DNA of 64,000 bases from Chamaelirium japonicum (Eukaryota; Streptophyta; Magnoliopsida; Liliales; Melanthiaceae). Below, piece by piece: positions 52,401 through 63,547 of the stretch. The position numbers and the translations under genes were made by a program. The notes under the pieces are model-generated. The model was given only the letters and a program-made list of their open reading frames with translations, was not told where the DNA came from and made no database searches. The stretch is from the NCBI GenBank assembly GCA_947650365.1, contig OX393557.1, forward strand, positions 6,077,284 through 6,141,283. Reading direction: 5' to 3'. The first letter of the stretch is position 1. Every line of letters starts with the position of its first letter.

Positions 52401-55400
52401 CGATGACGCCAGAAGCAAAGGCCGGAGAAGAAGATCGAAGCGGTATCACCCCATCGTCTTCATCAAGCCTTCAACTATGATCAAGCCCAAAAGCCCGGAG
52501 AAGAAGATTGAAGCAGCATCACTCCGTCGTCTTCAACAAGTATCCGCTCCATTCACGAAGAAGAAAACTTGGAGAAGGATATCCGAAATGGCGCTACACC
52601 CGTCGTTTTCAACAAAGCCTTCAACCCCGATCACACTAAAGAAGCCCGGAGAAGAAGCCAACGCCACAACCATTGCAAGGTTGAGGTCGGAAGCTGAAGA
52701 CAAAGCGATGAAGCTCTGCAGAGGAGGAGACGCGCCCTTCATCGACCCAAAGCTTCACGATGCACGAGCAAGCCTATCCCTTCGGGACCGGCTTAGTCCA
52801 TTGAAAGCCCTCATCAACATAAAGAACCTTGCACAAGAAAATCAACTCTTCGACTCCGTGCACAAAGGAGAAAGCTCGGAGAAGAAGAACCCATCGACTC
52901 CGAAGACGCCAGAAGCAAAGGCCGGAGAAGAAGACAGAAGCGGCATTACCCCGTCGTCTCCAACAAGCCTTCGACTCCGATCAAGCCCAAAAGCCCGGAG
53001 AAGAAGACAAGAGCGACATCACCCCGTCGTCTCCAACAAGCCTTCGACTCTGATCAAGCCCAAAAGCCCGGAAAAGAAGATCGAAGCGGCACCATCCCGT
53101 CGTCTTCAACAACGCCCGCTCCATTCACGAAGAAGAAAGCTTGGAGAGGAACATCCAAAGCGGCGCTACACCCGTCGTCTTCAAATCAAAGCCGACGCTA
53201 CAACCGTCGCAAGGAGATCGGTGCTACGCCCACCGTCTTCAAAAGGAGCCTTCGACTCCGAGCACGCCAAAGAAGTCCGGAGAAGAGAAGCAAAGTCGGC
53301 GCTACCCCCATCGTCTTCAAAGCAAAGCCTTCGACTCCGATCACGCCAAAGAAGCCCGGAGAAGAAGGAAAGTCAAGCCGACGCTCTAACCGTCGAGGAA
53401 GCCAGAAGCCTTGAAGAAGTAGCCATCGCTGTTCGAGAAGAAAATCGAGTCAATGCCGAAGCAAAAGCCAACGCAAGAAGTCGAAGCAAAAGCCAACGCA
53501 AGAAGTCAAAGCAAAAGCCCCGGTAAAGCCCACGCCAAAGTAACGCAAGTGCCAAAGCCAAGCAACTACGCCGGTCACGAGCAAAGCACCGCACGTTCTA
53601 GTCGATACGACGCGAAGTCCGGAAGAACTAAAGCATCGCAAACCTCTACCCGTTTATGTTCAAGCGCAAGCGCCGAAGCAAAGCAAAAGCCAGAGCCACA
53701 CCAAAGCCGAAAGCCAAAGCCGACGCCGAAAGCACGATTGACGCCGCGAACCGACGATCAAGGACGCCAGGATCTAGCAAGGATCGAGGAAGACACGAAA
53801 ATCGAGGAACAAAGCCGAAAACCCCTAGCCGAGAAAGCACGAAGCACGGAAGGGACAAAAGCAACGGCAAATACTCCTTAGCCTCTCAAAAACCCTCACC
53901 ATGTAAAGACCTCTGTCCTGGGCAACCCCTTCAGAGCTCTCGCACGAATACCACGTGGAGACGCGGATCAAAAGGACCCTCTAGAGGATCTCTCCCACAA
54001 TCTTCTGATCAATATTCGCCGCACCCGGCTCACCGCACCCGAGTCCCGGCCTCTGTAATCTTCGTGTGTGTGCAATAAAGACGACTCACATATTTTTCTG
54101 CGCATACAGTCGTGTTAGTCACTAGTGAAGCAATCTACTTGAACTTGAAACTCATGCAAGTTTCCTCAGTAGAGATAACCATAAGCCTTGTCCCATCTAT
54201 TTGGGGTCAGACCTAAGAATCCGTCTCTAGTCATTCATGTTCAGGGCTATTCCTTTTGTCATACTTTAGCACACCTAAGTACATAAAATATTAATTGACC
54301 ATTAAAGTAACATTTTCCCCTCTTGACATGAATAAGAATTTCATAGACAATAAAAGGTACATGTGGCACCCCTCTTATGAAAAATGTAAGATTTTATATT
54401 TCAACCAGAATATGAAATGAATAAGAACTTCACTGACAGTAAAAGAAAACATAATAACACAAGTACTGTTAGACCTAGCATTCTTTTATCAACATAAGAG
54501 TTTTTCAAATTATCAGCAGATGATACACCATCACTACCATCATATAGGTCTTATCCCATCAAGATGGGGTCGATTTTAAGGAAGTTTAGCAAGAATATGC
54601 TGATCGTCTGTCCACCTGGCAGCAACCCTTTGAGTTTGTTGCCTGAAACCTTACCAAGGCAACTTCGCATGAGAGGGGCACCACAAACCTAAAAGGCCAA
54701 TTGGCGGGTAGGCAGACTTATCTTGTTAATCACATAGTTTAAATTGTTTAAACTATGCAACCAGGGAGAATACATCAGAAACCAGGACTAAAGCAAACCA
54801 AACCAAATGTACGTACAATAAATAAGGCAAAAGCCAACACAAACAAACCAAGACTAGAGTTATTTAAAAAGGCGAGACGACAAAAAATCGAAAGAAAAAG
54901 CCGAAGCCTCAAGATTTAAATCAGCCAAATTATTTGCAAGTATGCATGCACGCGCACGCGCACACTCTAATCACCCTAAGAGCAGTGCTGTGAATATCCA
55001 TCTTATCATGTTGCTAGAGTACTTCCCCAATTGCATTTTTCTCAAGATTAAAAGCCAGCCAAAGTAAGCCTAAATTCATCCTAAATTGGAATTTTTAAGT
55101 TTATATTAACATCAACTTTGACTTAATGCAAGTAATGAAGAACCTTTAGATCTATAAGGGTGACCTAGTATCTTACTTTTAGATACAAACACTAAAAGTA
55201 CTAGAATGACCTTCACCATGACATCCATAATGGACCCCCCTGATTAGGTAGGACTCTGAGTTCAATTCAAACTGAAATCGAACTCCTAATTAAATTTAAG
55301 TTCCTAAACAACTTAAACTCTTGACTACAAAACGAAACTAAAATGGATTAAAGTCCTAAAGAGGGGATCATCCACTCAAACTCAAACAACAAGAGTTTGA

Positions 55401-56623
55401 ACATCCTTGTAATGCAAGTGATGCCTGGCAGCCAACTTCTCCTTCTAAGTGAAACCAGTAGCATTAGAAAATCAACAATAAAAAACAAAAAACAAAGAGA
55501 AAGTCTTTTTTTTTTTTTGTATATTAGTCCTCTACATCTTCCTTATTTACATTCCCCCCCCCCCCCCCCCCCCCATCTTCATATATACAAGTTGACCGGA
55601 ATCAAATTAAGATGTGAAAAATGGTTCCCACATTTTTAGGGTATAACACAAAAATTCCATGTGACATTTTTATTCTACTGTTTTGGTAATCGGCGAGGTT
55701 GCCCTTGTCTTTCAACCATGGGTTGAGAGTTCATCCGAACCCGAGTCGGTTTACCCGAACCGGTTCGGATTTTGGCCAATCCAAACCCTCAAACCGCATT
55801 ATGCCCCTGAATGGGTCTGATTCGGATGCGATTCATATCATTGTTCTATTAGGTTGAATGATATATATAGTTAGTTATGAATGATTCATATATCACAAGA
55901 TTTGGATCTGAAATGGCCAATTCCATGCATCCACCCCAATCAGCCACTGCTCATCTTCATTTGCCATGCAACAAGCACATCATGCTACCGCTCCTCTTCA
56001 TCATCCAAGACTCCACCCATTCTACCACAACTCCCCTTCTTCTGCCACCTCCACAACGCGACCCGATCATGCCGCCCCTCTTCTTCCCCATTCAACCACC
56101 CTGCCTCTTCTTCTGGTATGCCTCCCACGCATCCAGTCACTACTTTCCTCTCTCCAAGTTTCTTTCTCCACGCCTCCAACCCATTCCGGCTTCGTCTTTG
56201 CCGCCTTAAGAGGGTAGGATGGGTTAGGTCAAATTTAGGATCCGTATCGAACTAACAAACTTCTAGGGCATAAACTGCAAGGAAAAAGAAAGGAACTTTG
56301 TGCACGCAAAGTTTCAGAAGCTCCATTGACATTGATGGTGCTCTGTACTACAAGAATTGAATCCAAGGTTTTAAGAAGAAATAGAGACGGGAAAATAAAC
56401 AGGGAAGGGATCCATTCCCGGATGAAGGATTACCTACCTTCTCGGAGTAGAGGCAGGGAAGGCAGGGACCGGAGGGGGAGCACTGGAAGGACGCGTTTCC
56501 CATCGCTTCCCTGAAACCCAGCAGCAGCCGCCCTCTCCCTCCTCCATCCTGGCCTCCCACCGCCCACGGGATGCACCACACCGACAGCAGCAGCACCAAC
56601 ATCCACCCTCCCACTGATCCCAT
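40491..56623 (-). CDS. Conserved plant small type I membrane protein, 3 exons, 202 aa, two giant introns
   Basis: Exons on the minus strand: 56438-56623, 50584-50889 and 40491-40607, all phase 0 with GT-AG borders. The 62-residue first exon starts with a signal peptide (MGSVGGWMLVLLLSVWCIPW) and carries CSPSGPCLPCLYSEK. The second gives NDEKYRCSETGYRVPLKCV, a basic stretch KPKKKIQRR and DGKQSYITYRSCVP. The third starts with one membrane span (VIMICLLLISGPVIYM) and ends in a short basic tail, residues 181-202. The exons join into a sequence I recognise as a conserved plant type of unknown function; no gene name is offered. Introns are 5,548 bp (with a solo LTR) and 9,976 bp (with a 3,989-bp hAT element and a MYB fragment). 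No stop or frameshift is seen in the exons. Confidence 0.8.
41000..41160. repeat. SINE-like repeat, copy 1
   Basis: Shares, in inverted orientation, GTAACCAACAAG, GCCCCTCTC, AAGTTGCC, CTTCCTTAAA and ATCTTGATGGGATAA blocks with 54,541-54,760. The GTCCCATC(A)...GGGGTCG wording resembles short plant retroposons. Family assignment is tentative. Confidence 0.5.
41180..41371. mobile_element. MITE-like TTGCCCC repeat, copy 4 (left-truncated)
   Basis: Contains AGTTTTGATCAGATAAAAAT, AGTAGTTGACAAA and the intact right end GGGGGGCAAAGTGCAATTTA; the left end is lost. Lies in the large intron of the membrane-protein gene. Confidence 0.7.
42040..42429. mobile_element. Foldback MITE, 390 bp (family member D)
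   Basis: Left arm CGGCTGGGATACTCTACTTG, right-arm complement CGGCTGGGATACTCTTACTC; pairing continues through TTACTAATGAAATTACACAT. The centre has GTCCATTTGAATCGTTAATT and GATTTTTTG blocks like members A-C. It is preceded by TATATATAT. Confidence 0.88.
43910..44096 (-). pseudogene. Fragment of a MYBS3/KUA1-type (1R-MYB) transcription-factor gene
   Basis: From ATG 44096 the frame gives MTRRCSHCSHNGHNSRTCPN followed by HGVKIFGVWLIDGSIRKSIS and MGNLTHYAGF. This is the N-terminal zinc-knuckle (Cx2Cx4Hx4C) and the following conserved block of plant MYB-related factors of the KUODA1/MYBS3 group. Several positions normally invariant are changed, for example H in the PNRGVK position and W in the GVRL position. 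Similarity stops after about 60 residues at about 43,910, before the SHAQKYF-type MYB repeat, and no MYB repeat is found downstream. It sits 20 bp from the hAT insertion. Confidence 0.85.
44117..44124. repeat. 8-bp target duplication of the autonomous-type hAT, left
   Basis: TGTCTCAC, repeated exactly at 48,114-48,121. Confidence 0.97.
44427..46998 (-). pseudogene. hAT transposase with BED zinc finger, DUF659 and C-terminal dimerisation region; one nonsense codon
   Basis: Exons on the minus strand: 45276-46998, 45074-45192, 44672-44990 and 44427-44554, with consistent phases, give 762 codons. A BED zinc finger uses C37, C40, H54 and H59 (CMFC...HLGGTH). The DUF659-type core includes SDGWTDG (about 235) and ITDNAASYV (about 292), supplying acidic catalytic residues, then CAAHCIDLML (about 320). 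The C-terminal hAT dimerisation region has SCSASGCERNWS-like TCSASGCERNWS and RNRLEHKRLNSLVFVMYN. The final exon is acidic. One in-frame TAA at codon 481 (45556-45558) interrupts an otherwise open frame, just before the IIDRRWTNQLHSPLHAAGYY block. The protein as it stands would lack its dimerisation region. Confidence 0.95.
47441..47815. repeat. Tandem repeats inside the hAT element
   Basis: 47,441-47,522 is (GAGAGGAGAGGGCGGAG)-type repeat with an irregular period. From about 47,609 a unit of about 75-90 bp, with GCAGAGGCTG at its start and CTCGTCGACGGCGGCGACTG near its end, is repeated about 2.5 times. They lie between the GACTCG-rich end and the transposase start, where a promoter would be. 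Confidence 0.85.
47925..48113. promoter_or_regulatory. Subterminal GACTCG repeats of the hAT element, right end
   Basis: At least a dozen GACTCG/CGAGTC hexamers, many as GACTCGTCCGAGTC palindromes, within 190 bp. In Ac and related hATs, short subterminal repeats bind the transposase; the same role here is inference. The left end carries fewer copies (44,137-44,230). Confidence 0.75.
48122..49548. other. Intron sequence, nothing coding recognised
   Basis: Between the two hAT-like elements within the large intron. C-rich at 48,700-48,880. No domain found in any frame. Confidence 0.4.
49549..50243. mobile_element. hAT-like non-autonomous element with GACTAGTC-rich ends, 695 bp
   Basis: Left end CAAAGTCGGGACTAGTCC; the complement of the right end is CAAAGTCGGTAGTCGGCC. 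Both subterminal regions iterate CCCGACTAGTC (49,555-49,690; 50,160-50,235). The adjacent 8-mers (TATGCTAT and ACTGCATA) do not match, so the insertion boundary is not proven. Centre AT-rich and non-coding. Confidence 0.65.
50891..51502. other. Intron 1 sequence of the membrane-protein gene
   Basis: AT-rich intron. An open frame at 51,057-51,160 minus was considered as an exon and rejected (see rejected list). Confidence 0.5.
51503..54108 (+). mobile_element. Solo LTR, 2.6 kb, copy 2 (inverted relative of 3.4-5.96 kb)
   Basis: Begins TGTAGACACACAAATTGTGT and ends TGCGCATACA, colinear in reverse with copy 1, including the GGGTCGGG-like segment, CTACCCGCGGGTAG palindrome, purine tract, TATA-like CACCTATAAATAGAGG at about 52,150, and the long degenerate tandem array (GAAGAAGA-CGAAGCGGCATCACCC type). 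The flanking 5-mers GTTAT and GTCGT do not clearly match. Downstream of the TATA-like site a degenerate repeat array gives a 349-codon open frame (52,477-53,526) that is a by-product of composition. Inserted in intron 1 of the membrane-protein gene, opposite to it. Confidence 0.78.
52150..52166 (+). promoter_or_regulatory. TATA-like element of the LTR
   Basis: CCTATAAATAGAGGGG lies between a polypurine segment and the repeat array; the other copy has CTATTTATAGG at about 5,345. Conservation in both copies supports it as the LTR's core promoter. Confidence 0.6.
54109..54540. other. Intron sequence with a SINE-like GTCCCATCTATTTGGGGTC motif
   Basis: GTCCCATCTATTTGGGGTCA at about 54,190 is a wording often found in plant short retroposons. 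Nothing else recognised. Confidence 0.35.
54541..54760. repeat. SINE-like repeat, copy 2
   Basis: Inverted relative of 41,000-41,160, starting TCTTATCCCATCAAGATGGG and running through CACCACAAACCTAAAAGG. Confidence 0.5.
54761..56437. other. Intron 1 remainder of the membrane-protein gene
   Basis: Holds a run of about 20 C at 55,554-55,574, an AACCGGTTCGG-containing repeat at 55,730-55,860 distantly like 42,800-42,960, and CT-rich sequence at 55,960-56,200 giving long low-complexity frames. No exon recognised. Confidence 0.4.
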
Positions 56624-58199
56624 TCTCTTTCTCTCTCTCTTTCTCTCACCTCTGAGATGGTTAGGCTACATCAATTGCTCGACCCATCTTTAAACAAATG
56701 GGTTTGGATCAAGTTCAAAAGCATGACAAAAGGTTATCGGATCAGGGTTTGGATATTGTCGGATCCAAACCGATAACAATTTCATTATGCCCGTTCTATC
56801 TGCACCCACCGATTTAAGCTTGGCGTCCGGATTTTCATAGCACACCTAGCTTTTTTTTGGGTTTTTTTTTAAAGAGCATTAAAAGAATAAAAAATAAATA
56901 ATTTTAACAACTTGTCAAATAATATCAAAAGTGGCATATAATCCAGTCAAACAAATGCCACATCATAAGTCAAAACCAATATTTCAAACATCGGGTTTAA
57001 AATTGGTATTCAGATTATCGGATTTATAATAATTTGCTGACCACAAGAGCTGGTGAAACATTAATTATTTCAAGCCTGTATATCATCCTTGCAGCACATA
57101 TAGGAGAACACATGAAGAACTTTAACGTAATTAGCATGTGGAATAAAACACAGTTGAAATTTTTTAGAAATATAAAGGTAAGACTCCGGAAATATCTTTA
57201 GGTCCAACATATCAGTTTCTCAAACCTAAAAGAAATCTGCGGCATTAAAACATAACTAAAAACAGGAATGAAAACTGAAATCGAAGTAAAGAGATATCTA
57301 GAACTCAATTACATCCTGCGAAAATTGAATAGCACTCATCATCATAATCAGTGTCTTGTTCCATCAGTACGGTGTCAAGACTATAGAGCACACCTCTAAT
57401 AAGGTACTACATAAGATATATAAGAATTTACTGACCACAATCATTGGCATGAAGCTAGTGCAACTGACTGCTCTTCAATATTAATACACCAATCCCATTC
57501 AACTCTCAGTACCAAGAATGGGATGCTGACAAATGCTTTTGAAAACAATATATGTCAGCAAGATTATTCTTCCCAGTTGAGAAAACAATGGTGGACACAT
57601 ATGAACTCCTATACATACAAATTCGAAGAATCCTAATTTTATAAGAATCCTGGAATCTTACATACCACATCAAACCCTATTACATTTGACTAATTCAATT
57701 GCATTTATATGACATGTTTATTTTAAAAGTTAACTACGCCATTTTTTGATATTAATTAATAGCAAATTCTTAAATTTGTTGGTGCTTAGTCTCTTTACAT
57801 CATCAACACTATCATTATAATCATCATTTTTATTTGTAAGAAGAATATAGACACTTTGAATAAATGAAATAATGAACATCATAACATATATAGTCGTGTC
57901 ATGATTGTTGTTTCTTGGAGAAAGAACCAGACACCACTTATTAAATCCTAAAATTGACATGTATTTCAAGCAACATAGGTCATGATATGAAGGTTCGCTC
58001 CCAAAAGGTCTTTGGAACAAAGAAACAACAAACTTATTGATTTTCGTTTCTACAGATAACTTTATCATCATTATCATCATATCATCATCAATCCGTGTTG
58101 TCAGCATCATCTCTCCTCTCTATCTCCCTCTCTAGCCTAAATTCCAATTCCTCATTCCATATAGCCTTACACATATCAACCTAATTGATACACCCTACA
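56624..58199. other. Upstream region of the membrane-protein gene and AT-rich spacer
   Basis: A (CT)n-type stretch lies at 56,625-56,648, just upstream of the ATG on the minus strand, a common 5' UTR feature in plants. Further out the sequence is AT-rich without recognised features; a repeat with GATCCAAACCGATAAC wording lies at about 56,700-56,850. Confidence 0.4.
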
Positions 58200-59060
58200 C
58201 TCATGCAGAAAAAATAGCTGGCTTAATTGTTGACTTACAAAAACTTCTCTTCAATTTCACTAGCATATGCTGATTAACGCTCTATAGCACCTTGCCACTT
58301 CATCCAACCAAGGTTGATTCTATTCAAAATTTCTTCATCAATCTCTCCATTTATCTATATACTTAATTCAAATTACCAATAAAACTCACTTTGAAAAACT
58401 TCATGTCCCAGCAACAGTTCCATTCCACATTTTCGTGTTTGTTCTATTAATATTTAGTCCCTTGTGCTCCAAAGGTTTCTTCCATGGCTCCAATTTTATG
58501 TAAATCCCAACCCTAGCCTGATCAACTGAGACAATGCCATCACCAAATGGCATACACCATTGAGTCTAATCCTGGATCGTTTGTTAACAAATCCACACCA
58601 ATATAAAAAGATACCCACTGCAACCAAATACTCATTGCTCACCTAGAGGTTATTCTCACACTTGTCTTCGCATTCTCGTCTGTCTTTAATGATCACCTTT
58701 TGACAATGAGGAACCCCTTTTTTCTTCATAATCATTTCCCCCGAGTCAATAAAGACCAGATACATATATCTTCTTTTCTCTAGAAATCTATCAATAATTC
58801 TCTAGCTAAGAAAAATGCTTTCATAATTGATCTGTTGGCCATGAAACATAATCGATTCTAAGTAATGTTGTCATATATCTAGATCTTTGCTCTATTACTC
58901 TTAACCAAAATTTTATTATGTTTTATAACTTTAATCACCAAGTGCATGTCACATTTATTCTTATAAATCGACTCCATAGTCAATCTCTTAGGCTTGCTTA
59001 CTAACTTCCACCGGCAGCTGCAAGAAGAGAAGGTTTCCCTCTGTTGATAACTTGATATTG
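58200..59060 (-). pseudogene. LINE reverse-transcriptase relic
   Basis: Short pieces in order on the minus strand match the non-LTR reverse transcriptase of plant LINEs: KCDMHLVIKV (about 58,945, the DMHMVFIDLEKAYD region), KTSVRITSR, CHLVMALSQLIR in the FADD region (about 58,550), and INGEIDEEILNRINLGWMKW (about 58,285-58,345), the GDIDEDV..HRIKAGWMKWR region. Numerous stops and frameshifts. Family judged from motif order only. Confidence 0.7.
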
Positions 59061-59322
59061 CAAGATATAATAGGTTCATGAAGAAAATCTAGTAGCCACA
59101 ATTTCTAGCAGGTCTGCATTCTCTAAAAATTTTAACCACTTTTAGTAGAGTAAAAACTAAGAAGTCTAGCATCTAAGATATGGAAGAAAACATGCATTGA
59201 AATGAAGTTAAACAAAAATGGCAGATATATAGCAACCATTTTTATTCTTGGCTCTGTGATTGGTAGAATAGCCAGATCGAGTGAAAGTTAGATCATTCTA
59301 AGTTTAAATGATAAAAAACCTA

Positions 59323-59448
<126 letters not shown>

Positions 59449-59459
59449 TTAGAGAACTT

Positions 59460-61653
59460 CATTGTACTGCTGCAGAGAACTTCATTCATGGAGATGAATT
59501 CTTCTATCCAAAATTGAAACCAAAATTTGGAATTGTCAAGCTAGTTACTATATACTTATATAGCATTTTTAGATTCCTTAAAATTTCCACTATATAATGC
59601 TTATTGAAAAGATAATATTAAGTTTGCATCATCAGCTCTGTAATATAGTACTGGAAATATGTCTGGGAGCACATTTTGTTGTCCGACCGCATCTGCTGTT
59701 GTGTGGTTGCTCACCTTCAATGGCTTGCTTTTTATCCATTGGACTATGCAACTACACTACAGTGTATGCAGCAACACAACTCCAATGGTCATGATATAAA
59801 CAATTGACTGTTCAATTTTTTCCCTGCAAACCCTTTCCAACCCTATATTCCAAACTTGCTTCTACCCTAACATAAGACTCAAAGTCATTTCCTAGTTCCA
59901 AGCTCTCTTAAAACTCACAACTCTTTCTCCGTCACCATGTCTTCTACTGTGGGTTTTTCTTCTGATCTCTTAAACTTGAACGGTCCAAGGATCCGGATTG
60001 GAAGCACATAGTTATAAGAGTTCACAGAGAAGAACAATATAGTTGTGATTTCTACGGCTTTGTCACCATTGGTGGCATTGCATGACACAAAAAAAAAAAA
60101 CTTGGCACATCTACCCGCGGATAATGCAAGAGCATGGTCTGAGGTTAATAATGAGATATGAAAGGGAGTACATGGATGCAATTGCAAGAAAGAAGCACCA
60201 TGCCCGTTGTTGCCATAGGACTACCTCCTATCCGTCTGAAGATGAGTAGTCTGAGTGGTCTAAGTGGGAGGAGTCCGATGAGGAGGCGGCCTATTTATCC
60301 ACATGGTCTCCATCAAAGCAACCGAATGAGAAGACTAGTTCACAGTGGTATAAATAGATGTATTGTAACTGCACAATATTAGATTCTACATTATACATTT
60401 TCTGGACTACTAGACATCTTAAATACGATGGTACCACCCATTTTCTTCTTCACTTGATTTGTATAGGATTTGATCATGGTTTCTATCTTTTTCATTTTCT
60501 CCTTCTATCTAGTCGCATAGTGATAGCCATGACTCTTGGCTCTTTAATCCTTATTCCAATGTTTTTTTATCTCTAACTACCAAGGAAGCACGGATACGGA
60601 CACGGGACACGGACACGATACGGACACGACATATCTCAAAAAAGTAGGTACAAACCCCTCCAACCATCCTCCATTTTCACTTCCATTTTAAAGATTTGCA
60701 TTTGTGGCCTCCATATTTGGAGGCCAACCTGCATAACACTGTTCATCATACTTAGTGGCAAAAATATCCTTGGCTTATTCTCCTTTTATCTCATTTGATA
60801 TTTTTGTTTCAAATCATGTATATAAATAGAGTTTTTAATTACAGATTGAGGTTATAAAATAATTTTTTTTTTGAAATGTTATAAAATAGAGTTTTTTAAT
60901 ATAAAGTAAAGAGATAAAACATGGAGGCTTATAGTGGAGTGTATGTACCTGCAAATCAACTTTATCTTCAATATGAAATTCACCATTGGAGATGCTCTAA
61001 GGCTGCTCATGAAGTCATCGGAGGCAAAATATGAGTTGACGTCACACCAATGACCACTTTTGCAATTATTTTAGATGATTGGCTAAAATTGTTTTGTTTA
61101 TATTAAATGCCATTATAAAAAAATACCCTTTTTCTTTCTTTCTTTATTGGCACTATCAATCATCCCAAACATCCCTTACCTCTAGCCATTCAAGCCCTCA
61201 ATGTTGCCCTATCCCCTCACCGTCGTTTCCTCTCCACCACCCCTAGATCACAGAGATCCTCTGTGCTCCTCCTCTGCTCTTACACCTAATTACCCGCCGA
61301 CGTAGGCATGGTAATGCCAGCAACACCTTGCCAATATTTGTCGGTGGGCAACCATTAACATATTTACTTAGGATTTCAGCAAGAGGAAGATGGAGCACAA
61401 AAAAGGAAGAATAAAGAGATGGAAGGAGGAAAAAGAGGAATGACAGCAACAGAGGGAGGGGGGGGGGGGGGGGGGGGGGGGTGCGGGGGGTCTCAAATTA
61501 TTAGGCAACGATGAATTACAAAGCTCACGGTTTTCACATCAAATGAGCAACAAAAATGTTTATTTAGGATTACATAGACATAACTGATAGATTGCACTCC
61601 TTTCCCACTCTTTACAAGCCCGGAGATGATGCAATTGCATTCCTTGTTCAGCT
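59460..61653. other. Spacer between the displaced exon and the oxidase gene
   Basis: No exon or element was identified with confidence. AGAGAACTTCATT occurs twice at 59,452-59,490 next to the displaced exon, perhaps a footprint of the rearrangement. GACACGGACACG repeats occur at 60,597-60,630. A run of about 24 G lies at 61,457-61,482. Confidence 0.4.
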
Positions 61654-62466
<813 letters not shown>

Positions 62467-63054
62467 CTACAGACAGACAACAAGACGTCAAGATGAAGAA
62501 AACTGGAAAGACATCCTATCCAATCAATCATTTTTCCATGCAACCTTTTTTTTTCTGTCCCCCACTATAAGGTACTTGACTCTGCTGAGTCTGCTCCAAT
62601 AACGAAATCTGCCAGTGACGAGCCAGTAGCATCGAGGTCTGAGCCAGACTACAATACGGAAGCAGCCGCCACGATGCAAGAGGGTACTTTCATCACTAGC
62701 AGGTAGAGCCGTGAATCAGTGGTCACACAGTTTCGGCGCGCCGCTACTGGATGGTCACTGGTCATTTTCCTTACGGGAGCAAAGTCGACCCAATAAAAAG
62801 CAGTAAGTCATGATTATTTTCATATTCATCTCGACAAAAGCTCCTTGACCAAAATAAAGCAAAGAATAATATTCATTCAGAAGAAAAATCAGAACTCAGA
62901 TAGTACCAGATTATGAAACCGGTTGCGATACACTAGACATAATTATGTAACTGGTTGGGGTCAGGACCTGAGCCTAAGTGCCTAACCCAGACCAATGCAT
63001 GGTGAAGCCTAAGCATTTGCTTCCATACAATAAACCAGAGCAATAACCAACCCA
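62467..63054. other. Spacer, nothing recognised
   Basis: Searched specifically for the missing upstream oxidase exons on the minus strand; none seen. Confidence 0.5.
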
Positions 63055-63227
63055 GACATTAAGAGTAATTATTTCTCGAATTAAATGTACATAAGCAGCT
63101 AAATAACCCAGCCTAGTAACTAATACTTGATTAAATTTTGGAAGAGATTCTTCATGTTTTGATGGATTGCGGGCCAGGTTTAGCTGCATATGTACATTTA
63201 ATTCGAGAAATAATTACCCTTAATGTC
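63055..63227. repeat. Hairpin with 49-bp arms (47 of 49 paired), miRNA-precursor-like
   Basis: Arm 63055-63103 (GACATTAAGAGTAATTATTT...GCAGCTAAA) and arm 63179-63227 are complementary with two mismatches, loop 75 nt. The right arm overlaps the exon-intron junction of the minus-strand exon described next, so the left arm is an inverted copy of that junction. Confidence 0.88.
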
Positions 63228-63543
63228 TTGCAGAGAAACTGGAGTAATGACACAGGAAAAAGAAGCATAGAGGTGATATAAGCTAAGATCGTAAGTCCCA
63301 TGACAAGTCTCTTAAAATGAGACTTGAACTCAATTGATGATTCCGGTTTTGCTACTGAAATTGAGCCATATTGTGGCCTGAGCCACGCACTGTCAGGCCA
63401 CTCCAGTACATCAGCATTGAGTGGAACTAGATGACAATCATGACACCGACTTAAATAAACAAATGGTTCCACTATAGTTCCTTTTTCTAGGTCAACTGCT
63501 GAGACTCTTGGAGCCACAAATGAGACCAAGAGAACCCACACTA
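63218..63543 (-). CDS. Exon of an unrecognised membrane protein
   Basis: About 108 codons open on the minus strand: WVLLVSFVAPRVSAVDLEKG, FVYLSRCHDCHLVPLNADVL, EWPDSAWLRPQYGSISVAKP, then a 25-residue hydrophobic span (LVMGLTILAYITSMLLFPVS..) and CKTLR. A CAG-type acceptor lies just upstream (about 63,547) and a GTAATT donor at 63,217-63,216. Ordinary composition and a clean membrane span suggest a real exon, but I do not recognise the family. It could be part of a neighbouring gene extending past 64,000. Confidence 0.5.
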
Positions 63544-63547
63544 CTGG

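Noticed and set aside
52477-53526. 349-codon open frame in the second solo LTR
   Set aside because: Made of degenerate tandem repeats of the LTR; the inverted copy at 3.9-5.0 kb breaks into short frames, so no selection on a protein is visible.
62570-62720. Missing oxidase exon (KKWCDDYFYIK block) upstream of 62,466
   Set aside because: All three minus-strand frames were read; no match to the block.
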